A stretch of DNA of 64,000 nt from Xiphydria camelus (Eukaryota; Arthropoda; Insecta; Hymenoptera; Xiphydriidae), in NCBI GenBank assembly GCA_963678675.1, contig OY783192.1:27030288-27094287 (forward strand), read 5' to 3'. Below are positions 56,358 through 64,000 of the stretch, one piece after another. The position numbers were made by a program, and so were the translations under genes. Under the pieces are notes generated by a model. That model made no database searches and had not been told where the DNA came from. It was given only the letters and a program-made list of their open reading frames with translations. Position 1 is the first letter of the stretch. Each line of letters begins with the position of its first letter.

Positions 56358-56965
56358 ACACGCGCCACAGAAGGAGCGCGGCGGGAAGGCCCGTCCGGCG
56401 AGCTCCGCCGGGGAACTCGGGCCCCGAAGCGGGCGTCCGAAGTCTTGAAAAAGACTGCCCGCGTCGGGGGGAGCGAACGGGGGACGAGCTAGCCCACGGA
56501 CTCCGCTGGCGAACTCGAGCCTCACGGCGAGCGCCCGAAGTCTTGAAAAAGACTGTCCGCGTCGGGGGAAGCGAGCGGTGGGAGAGCCTGCCCACGGACC
56601 CTGCTAGCGAGCTCGAGCCTCACGGCGAGCGTCTAAAGGCTGCGTCGGGATGGGAGAACGGCGAGAGAGCTAGTCCTGGGTGCTGCGAACTCGAGTCTTT
56701 AATGCGTGAGTTGTGGAGCTCTGAAAATAACTGCCTGACGCCGGGCTCGGGGCCTCCTTATATCTAGCCTCCTACGCTACAGCTACCCCTGCGCTTCCCC
56801 TCGATTGGTGGACCGCGGTCGGGTGGGGGACCGGTGCAGCGGGACGCACGGTGGGGTTAGCTGCGCTACTGCTTATGCGCGTCGGCCCGCTGGCCGAGCG
56901 CGTCTATGCTATTACTAATTCTAGGGCTAAAACTAATTATATTAACGCTAAAATGTCGCATGACA
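56358..56965 (-). repeat. 5' LTR of the gypsy element
   Basis: 608 bp, near-identical to the copy at 50689 with a few substitutions and one indel. Right flank ATAT. Confidence 0.95.
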
Positions 56966-57012
56966 ATATTTAATTTATATATATATATATATATATATCT
57001 AATATATATATA

Positions 57013-57352
57013 AAAGTAGAATTTTGCAAAAAGGGGGCGATAAAGTAGAATTTCTCGCCTGCTTTATCCGCTTACTAGGTAGAGAGAGAGAGAGAGAGAG
57101 TGTCGGTTTTTTTTTCTCAAACCCGACCCGGCCAGGACTCGAACCTGCGTTCCTTAGAAGACTGGGAACGCTTCTCGCATTCTACCAATTGCGCCATCGA
57201 CTCTTTGTGGTGGAAGTCGACTAAGAGAGAGAGTTATACATATAATATCGATACCTGAAAGCAACAGTACTGTAACTAGTGAGATAAACCCGAAAGCCGA
57301 TTTCGAGCTATGTCAAACGTAAACTAAAACCGGCCTTTATACAATGCAACAC
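57013..57352 (+). mobile_element. Element A copy 6, internal fragment
   Basis: Plus-oriented piece from AAAAGTAGAATTTTGCAAAA to CCGGCCTTTATACAATGCAAC. It lacks both ends and abuts an inverted copy, making a head-to-head junction at 57353. Confidence 0.8.
57124..57204 (-). ncRNA. tRNA-like Pol III unit in element A copy 6
   Basis: As at 24406 but with an altered arm next to the anticodon region (GTTCCTTAG on the plus strand). The B-box is intact. Confidence 0.45.
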
Positions 57353-58401
57353 TACGTAGTGGCACCACTGTGGTCTCACCGTGGCATGATCGCGTGGCGT
57401 ACACAAACTAAAAGCACCGTGGCTACACAGTGAACACACTGAGTGGTTCACAGCGTAAAGACACAGTGGTTACACTCAGTGCAGTCACGGTGCCTTTTCG
57501 ACGTGCACACTTCGTAAATTTACCGACCATGAATGTCGGTAAATTCATTGTCTTCAGAAAATTTTTAACACGTTCGCTGCCACCGGCTCCGATTGGAGCC
57601 AGTTGACACTTTGCGCCTGTGCCGCCGGCTCCGATCGGAGACACATTGTCGTGCACATTACATTATTCAGTCTGTTACCGGCACTGAGCGCGATGCAATC
57701 AATCTAAAAATGGCAGCGAATGTGTTAAATTAGAAAATAACAAAATTGATATTATAATGATGTTTCAAACAGTGCAAATTATACTGAATTATTCCATAAA
57801 TAATGAATGATTAATTATCATAATCGCTACTGTTTTGAAAAAGAAAGTATCAAACTATTTTTAAAAGTTTAATGAGATATATATAAACCGGCCTTTACAC
57901 AATGCAACACTGAGATATCTCGGCAAAAATATTTAAATATCTCAGTGTTGCATTGTATAAAGGCCGGTTTTAGCTTACGTTTGACACATAGCTCGAAATC
58001 GGCTTTCAGGTTTATCTCACTAGTCACAGTAGTTGCTTTCAGGTATTGATATTATATGTATAACTCTCTTAGTCGACTTCCACCACAAAGAGTCGATGGC
58101 GCAATTGGTAGAATGCGAGAAGCGTTCCCAGTCTTCTAAAGATCGCAGGTTCGAGTCCTGGCCGGGTCGGGTTTGAGAAAAAAAAAACCGACACTCTCTC
58201 TCTAGTAGGCGGATAAGGCAGGCGGGAAATCCTACTTTATCGCCCCCTTTTTGCAAAATTCTACTTTTACCATCGTACTTACACTGCGTGACTGCAGTGT
58301 GGCTTCACGCAGGACGTCCAGATGGACACCCCAGTGCATGCACTCGAATGCACTACGTGAAAGTAGTGTGCAATCACGGTGGCACCACTTTGCTATCGCG
58401 G
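57353..58401 (-). mobile_element. Element A copy 7 (inverted, left end missing)
   Basis: Runs from TACGTAGTGGCACC to CTTTGCTATCGCGG. An extra inverted duplication of about 36 bp (AAACCGGCCTTTACACAATG and its complement, 57885-57972) is unique to this copy. The terminal CGGGG has mutated to CGCGG. Confidence 0.8.
58090..58171 (+). ncRNA. tRNA-like Pol III unit in element A copy 7
   Basis: Both promoter boxes as at 24406. The CT microsatellite that follows is shorter. Confidence 0.5.
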
Positions 58402-58410
58402 ATGTTCTTA

Positions 58411-61386
58411 CCCCAATAGCAAAGCGTGCAGTTAAGCCGTAGTGCACGGTAGACGCACGCAGTGCTGACAGCCTGTGGCTCCACCGTGACTACACCGTGC
58501 AGTTTCTTGGTGGAGTTGCACAGCGTGAGCGCACGGTGTCTGCACGGTGAATGATCTGGTGCTCTGGGCGGGAAGTCACAACGTTTGCACTCAGTACAAC
58601 CACTGTGTTTGCACTTTTTTTGCACCACGTGCCCAAAACCTTGTGAAGGCACAGTGAATGCACGGTGCCTTCACTCATCGTTTATAATAAATTATTTGCA
58701 AATTTAACAAAAATATGGGCTTATATTGGTTAAAAATAATTTACAAATTAAACAAGTAATTTTATTTTTTTATCTTAACCACAATAGAGTCTCAAAATAT
58801 ATGAAAAGTCAATTAAATCATAAAAGTCGAGCACGTGGACTTCAGTTGCGTTCCAAACCTCAAAGTATTTGCAACTACGTAAGAGATGCGCAATTCCTTT
58901 TTTCAATAAGATTTTATGCAACTGTATAAGTAACACGTAAAAATTGTGTTCGTAGCCCAGATAGAAAAGTCTGCCACAGGATTAGTGCAGTGCCACCAAT
59001 ACATTGCCTGTCGCGTATGAAACTACATACATACTTAGATTAGATCTTAAGATTGTATAGCGGTAAAATTCAAAATATTCTATACTAATTCTAGGATGCT
59101 CGGGAAAAAAAGTACAAGATAAAAAAGGGTATTGCTCAGAAAACACCTTTATTTGTTTATATTGAAACACAAACTGTTGAAAAAATGTATAAAATGAAAA
59201 TAACACTTCTCATAAGAACCGTTAAATGCATGTAGCACACAAATATCTTTAGGAATCATATATCTCATATTGACTATCTTTTGACTTATAAGTACTCTTT
59301 TTCCCGGGCATCCTAGAATTTAGGGCTGCTATTCTATCGAGAAATAACGAGCGGATAAACGGAATTCGACACAATGATTCGTACCATTTATTAGTATCCC
59401 AGTCATAAATACTTCGCCAATTTATAGCTAATCTCGGGATCTGCAAAACGGCATATTTCGGCGAATGTAAGTCTTACAGTGAGTGCAGTGTTCAGTTTAT
59501 TCGTTATCCATTCCCGCACCTTTGAAGCAGAGTACTTTAGCGCTCCACGGGCGCGGACCCGCCATCTATAGACGACCTAGACCGGCTTGGTACGTAACAC
59601 GCCAAAGTTGAGTTGAGCACGTCGTGTCGATAGAACCTAATATTCCTACCGTGGCATTCTACCGTAATTCTGAAGGATTCTTTTCTATCTGAGAGTAGTA
59701 CCTGAGGGGGGGGGGGGGTATCTGAGGGGTAGTAGTATGTAAAGCAGTTTTAAAAAAGGTACGGGTTTCTAAAAATATCACTAAATTAATTAATAAATCG
59801 TAGTAAATGTAGTACTACAGAGAAATTGAGGTTATGTGAAAAATTTAGTTGGCCATTTGTTTGTAAAATTTTATGTATTTATTATAATTGGTTTAAAAAA
59901 TCTGTACTTTGGTTTGTCTTATGACATTATTGAATTCATTTTTTTTTCTCATTCCCAATTGTACTTTTTTCTTTGTTAGGATCTTGACGAAACTGGAGCT
60001 TCCAATTTCGACGAGTTGGAGAGAACAGCAGAGAATCGTCGCACTTCAGGCGCCTCGGATGATGACATCACAGAAGAGAAGGAAGAAGATTTCACTGATG
60101 TGGATATGTGAATGACGGATACACCGAGTAATCACAAGAAGATACTTACTATCAATAGGATCTATTGCCTTCACCGTTAGTCTCATCAAATTTTCAAAAA
60201 TTCGGTAATGTTGAACTACAAAAATAATCAACATAGGAATAAATCTATATCTCTCTCGATCACCATAACTTTGACGACATCCACCTTTTTTGTATTGTTT
60301 CCATTACAGTTAGATTCGAATAAAAGTACATATTTCAATGATTCTTGCAAGAAATAATTCATACCTCGGAAGAAAGTATTTCATCGGGGCAGCCTATAAA
60401 ATTTCTCTCAGTTCTCTTCTTTTTTCTTTCGATTTGAAGTCTGCTTTATTCAATGGAAGGATTCATCGCTACCTATCGGAGTAATTTTTATCTCTTCTCG
60501 AGTTTCTGAAAAATGTGCTATAACTTTTAACCATACTGTTGCAAGAATCATTGAAATATGTACTTTTATACGAATAATTCATACCCTCGAAGAAAGTATT
60601 TCACCGGGGCAGCATATACAATTTTTCTCAGTTCTCTTCTTTTTTCTTTCGATTCGAAGTCTGCTTTATTCAACGGAAGGATTCATCGCTACCTATCGGA
60701 TTAATTTTTCTGTCTTCTCGAGTTTCTGGAAAATATGCTATAACATTTAACCACACTGTTGCAAGAATCATTGAAATATGTACTTTTATACGAATCTAAC
60801 TGTAATGGAAACAATACAAAAAATGTGGATGTCGTCAAAGCTATAGTGATCGATAGATATATGTTTATCCCTATGTTGATCATTTTTGTAGTTCAACATT
60901 ACCGAATTTTTGAAAATTTGATGAGACTAACGGCGAAGGCAATAGATCCTATATTGATAGTAAGTATATTTTTTTAGTATTAATGAAATTTCATTGAAAC
61001 CGATCTGAATTTGCTGACGACGCCAACACCTGCGGATGACTACGCATGCGCATTCACGCTTCTCTGGTGATTCTATTAGACGAGGAGACCCACAGGGGTG
61101 TTCATGCAAAACTCGCAATTTTGATATGGTTTAATTGAGGAGCAAGGTATTGATTTCAATACTCCGAAAGGACATAATGCGTTTTAATAACTAGCCCCTC
61201 AATTGATCGCGGACATACGGAATGAAAATTGAAGTTTAAAATGTGTGAAATTATTAACATTATCTCTGGTATTAGACAAACATTCAGATGACCCATTTTT
61301 TATTTTATTTATGTTTAATTGTGGAAAATGAGTGAGAAAAATAGGTAAAGTACAGCAATTATATACTTTGAAAATTGCGAATATTG
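58411..61386. mobile_element. Element B copy 2 (shorter)
   Basis: Begins CCCCAATAGCAAAGCGTGC with the same CACNGTG-rich 270 bp. It is collinear with 26682-29282, then jumps to the equivalent of 33867-34213. Similarity stops near 61386 (AATATTGT), so the right terminus is missing. A G14 run near 59706 is private to this copy. It has the same compound foldback (60134-60960). Confidence 0.8.
59980..60111 (+). pseudogene. Captured terminal exon, acidic C-terminus, copy 2
   Basis: Same acceptor (CTTTGTTAG) and same 43-codon frame as at 28205, ending FTDVDM and TGA. No coding change seen by eye, whereas flanking intron-like DNA has small differences. Confidence 0.5.
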
Positions 61387-61413
61387 TAAACGTTGATTAT
61401 TACGGAAGCCAGG

Positions 61414-61713
61414 TGATATGTAATGAATTAAATAAAACACTGTGGTTAACGCGACTAACGTCTTTACTCTTAGGAGAGCTCCGAGAGACTGACACACAAA
61501 GAAAGATTTCTAATGCACTTGGTCCTTAGTTCTTTCTTTCTCTCTCTCTCTCTCTCTAGGTGTATATCGTTTCATATAAACATTTATACGATATTTGAGA
61601 GCGGACCCTACGCGCTGCTTTCTTAAGAATAGTTTCGTCATGACGTCATCAGTTCACCTTACGTATCAGATTATTTAATAAATCTACTGAACTGATTTTT
61701 GCTAATACCAATA
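61414..61713 (-). repeat. Probable 3' LTR of the copia element
   Basis: In element sense, TTTTTGAGTGGGAG (61714-61727) is a copia-style polypurine tract followed by TATTGGTATTAGC. About 300 bp later the sequence ends ATATCA. It contains a TATA-like CGTATAAATG and a (GA)n run. The partner LTR is outside the window, so borders are tentative. Confidence 0.4.
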
Positions 61714-61727
61714 CTCCCACTCAAAAA

Positions 61728-62292
61728 TTAGATCATTTATTGTGAGCGTGACTTAGCTCAAAGACTATTTTATTTAATTAGTACAGCGAGACTATAAGGA
61801 AGATGCTCTCTTTATAACTGCTAAAGCCAGAATGAATCCTCGCACAGCGTCATCCAGGGCCCGGAGGGCCTGGTCTCGCTATCGCCATCATATAAACATC
61901 CTTCGAGGGAGGGGTGTCAGGAATACGTCGATGGCATTCCCATCGACTGGTACCCGTGTATCCCAGCTCCTCGAGATTCGTCTAAACATCCTTCAAGCGA
62001 GGGGTGTCCGGAATACGTCGACGGCATTTCCATCGACTCTTTCAAGAAATATTCCTCACATTATATTTCTTATTAATTTCGTTCATTATTGGGGAATACA
62101 TTGATAGGCCCAACATTTGTTGCTAGGGTTTGGGAAAAACCCCAGTTTATAAAAACCCAACCAGACCTTCGTTAAATACATAGCTTTTACATGTCTTTAC
62201 ATCTGACATTTCTTTGTGTCTCAAATAAAGGATTATTATTATATTTCCTCCCTCCTTTTTTTTGAGTAAAAATGAAATTAGGAAGTTGACGC
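61728..62292. other. Copia 3' non-coding region with a 90-bp tandem duplication
   Basis: AACATCCTTCRAGSGAGGGG occurs at about 61894 and 61985. Each copy is followed by GAATACGTCGAYGGCATT. A second purine run AAAAAAAAGGAGGGAGG (minus, near 62250) lies just after pol. The spacing is long for a copia element and may include an insertion. Confidence 0.45.
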
Positions 62293-63057
62293 TTAAGAAG
62301 TTTTGGGATCCTGTAGACCAATCTGTTCACGAATGCCTAAGAATTTGATTACAGGTAATGACTTCGTGAATGCATCTGCCAACTGGTCACCTGTGGAAAT
62401 ATATTTAATTATTACTTCTTTCTGTTCGATCTTTTCTCGTGAAAAGTGATACTTGACATCAATATGTTTCGATCTTTTGTGAAAAGTTGGATTGTTTGCT
62501 ATAGCAATACATCCATTGTTATCTTCAAAGATAACTATTGGCTTCAATAATTCTACTTTAATGCTTAGTAAAAGTGATTTGAGCCAACATGCTTCTTTAA
62601 TGCCCTCAAAAAGAGCCATGTACTCGGCTTCTGTTGAAGATGTTGCCACCGAGTTTTGTCGTTTTGTATTCCAACAGATCGTGTTGTGATCGAACATTTT
62701 GAATAAGTATCCCGTTGTGCTTTTGCGGTCGATTTCGCTGCCTGCCCAATCAGAATCTACATAGCCGATTAACAAATTTTCGTAATTACTTTTTTTGTAA
62801 ATCAACTTGAGTTCTAATGACCCTTTAATGTATCGTAAAACTCTTTTCAAGCATTGCCAGAGTTCTTTGTTGTTTTTAATTTGATATCGACTTAGCAAAT
62901 TCAGGGCAGTACAAAGATCTGGCCTTGTACACAACATAGCGTACATTAAACAACCAATTAGGTTTTTACAAGGCGCATCATAAAATTCGTCAGAGTTAAG
63001 TTCGGCATAATTTAATTTAACCTCTAATGGACTACTAGCAGGTTTACTGTCATTCAT
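62293..63057 (-). pseudogene. Copia-type pol, RNase H segment
   Basis: 254 codons. Copia/Pseudoviridae RNase H signatures appear in order: RPDLCTALNLLSRYQ, YVDSDWAGSEIDRKSTTGYL, SVATSSTEAEYMAL, EDNNGCIAIANNPTFHKRSK, HIDVKYHFSRE and DQLADAFTKSLP, with catalytic D, E and D visible. The frame ends naturally. Its start is only where the frame reopens after a frameshift at about 63100. This domain degrades the RNA strand after reverse transcription. Confidence 0.9.
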
Positions 63058-63080
63058 ATTGAATTTCTTTAATATTCTTT

Positions 63081-63554
63081 TTAAATACGAGCTCTCTGAT
63101 CTAAAGTTATAGTTCCTTTTTTTCTTTCAATATTAATACCCAAGAAGAATTTTACCTCTTTCACGTCCACCATTGAGAATTTATTAATTAAATACCCTTT
63201 AAATTTTATCATTGTATTCTCTTCAAATGTTATTATCAATATGTCATCTACGTAAAGTAAAACGTAAATGTTTTTAGTAACTTGACCTCTGTCTAAGATA
63301 TACAAGCAATGATCAACTGAGGAGTTTGTGAATCCGTGTTCTTTAAGTACTTTGTCAAATTTTTGAAACCAGCAACGAGCTGATTGTTTCAAACCATATA
63401 ACGCCTTCTTCAATTTACATACATAGTTTTGCTTCGACTCTACTCCCTCAGGTATTCGCATGTATATTTCTTCTGTTAATGACCCATTAAGAAATTCAGT
63501 TTTAACGTCCATTTGATGGATCAGTAAATCGTTTTGATTTGCAAAAGCCAACAT
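63081..63554 (-). pseudogene. Copia-type pol, reverse transcriptase core segment
   Basis: 157 codons: IHQMDVKTEFLNGSL, EEIYMRIPEGV, ALYGLKQSARCWFQKFD and the YVDD box in VLLYVDDILII. Frame breaks on both sides (about 63580 and 63100) coincide with dinucleotide repeats, GTGT and AGAG, as expected for 2-bp insertions. This is the polymerase palm of the copia RVT_2 family. Glu replaces the usual Ala in the MDVKTAFLNG motif. Confidence 0.9.
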
Positions 63555-63568
63555 TAAACGTAAAGTTG

Positions 63569-63910
63569 TTATTCGTGCGACACAGGAGCAAAAGTTTCAC
63601 AATAATCAGATGGATATTGCTGGCTAAAACCTTTTGCAACTAGCCTTGCTTTATATTTAAGTGGGTTTCCCTCAGAATCATTTTTAATGTTAAAAACCCA
63701 TTTGCAATCTACAATATTCTTTCCGATTGGGCAAGGTACTAATTCCCATGTATTATTTTGTAATAAAGATTCCATCTCATCTTGTATTGCCTTTTCCCAC
63801 TTAAATCTATCATCTCGATCTTTTATTGCTTTATATGACTGGGGAATATCGTTTACCACCTGTGCACTTATTTGATAGCATTGTTCCTCATTATAAGAAA
63901 TAGGAGACAT
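63569..63910 (-). pseudogene. Copia-type pol, N-terminal reverse transcriptase segment
   Basis: 113 codons with WEKAIQDEMESLLQNNTWEL, CKWVFNIKND, KARLVAKGFSQQ and ETFAPVS, the start of the copia RT domain. Upstream the frame is closed by a TAG at about 63926. Matching residues continue in another frame (EPMPRR side, 63935-64000), so a third frameshift lies there. Integrase and gag would be beyond the window. Confidence 0.85.
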
Positions 63911-64000
63911 GTTTTTAATTCGTGCACTCTACGTCGTGGCATAGGTTCGTTTGTTTTAGCTTGAGAGTTTATGTCGCTTTGCGGCATTTTCTTTACTTGA

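Larger units (their letters stand above)
50689..56965 (-). mobile_element. Gypsy-type LTR retrotransposon, complete structure, defective pol
   Basis: LTRs at 50689-51295 and 56358-56965 enclose gag and pol on the minus strand. The order protease, reverse transcriptase, RNase H, integrase defines the gypsy (Metaviridae-like) class. No env. ATAT flanks both ends, a candidate 4-bp target duplication. A primer-binding site and a polypurine tract are in place. The LTRs differ at few positions by eye, so insertion is recent, yet pol carries two in-frame stops. It landed in the AT-rich part of element A copy 5. Confidence 0.95.
61414..64000 (-). mobile_element. Copia-type LTR retrotransposon, 3' part, defective
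   Basis: Minus-strand element entering from the right edge. Reverse transcriptase, then RNase H order without integrase after them is diagnostic for copia (Pseudoviridae-like) rather than gypsy. Three frameshifts show it is dead. It abuts the broken end of element B copy 2, so its insertion may have truncated that copy. Confidence 0.85.

Overview
This window looks like a gene-poor, transposon-saturated stretch of an insect nuclear genome. Hymenoptera is my best guess, from the style of the LTR, mariner and DUF4806-type sequences; it is an inference, since nothing was searched. Spliced gene fragments with GT-AG introns, tRNA-derived repeats, LTR retrotransposons and a Tc1/mariner transposase show it is eukaryotic. 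I see no complete ordinary host gene. A 200-N assembly gap lies inside a CT microsatellite at 45399-45598.

Layout. 1-6480: small foldbacks, a decayed DUF4806-like gene, a MITE with near-perfect ends, a 74-bp tandem array and a decayed multi-copy arthropod gene. 6481-13069: two seemingly identical 1,220-bp copies of a terminal-inverted-repeat element (here 'A'). Between them lie a hAT-like foldback and four exons of a protein kinase D gene with an in-frame stop. 11850-24726: a giant inverted repeat with about 3.3-kb arms. Each arm holds an A copy, a foldback half and an exon-like acidic ORF. Its spacer holds an intact DD41D Tc1/mariner transposase with about 145-bp terminal repeats. 24727-35820: a chain of foldbacks and A copies, then an 8.4-kb element ('B') that shares A's CCCC(G/A)ATAGC ends and CACNGTG-rich subterminal regions and carries an acidic terminal exon, a 309-bp tandem array and MITEs. 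A hammerhead-type ribozyme core follows at 35875. 37207-40475: a mariner fragment and two THAP-type zinc-finger fragments, one inside an inverted-repeat-bounded unit. 40476-49456: mostly unique AT-rich DNA with three large foldback MITEs. 49494-58401: broken A copies interrupted by a gypsy-type LTR retrotransposon (50689-56965, minus strand) with near-identical LTRs and two nonsense codons in pol. 58411-61386: a second, shorter copy of B. 61414-64000: a frameshifted copia-type retrotransposon running off the window.

The most unusual theme is layered palindromes. The A and B elements lack any visible transposase, share terminal and subterminal motifs, abut foldback ends repeatedly, and carry pieces that look like spliced host exons. 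This fits a non-autonomous, gene-fragment-capturing DNA transposon group whose autonomous partner is not in the window. All alignments and identities are by eye.
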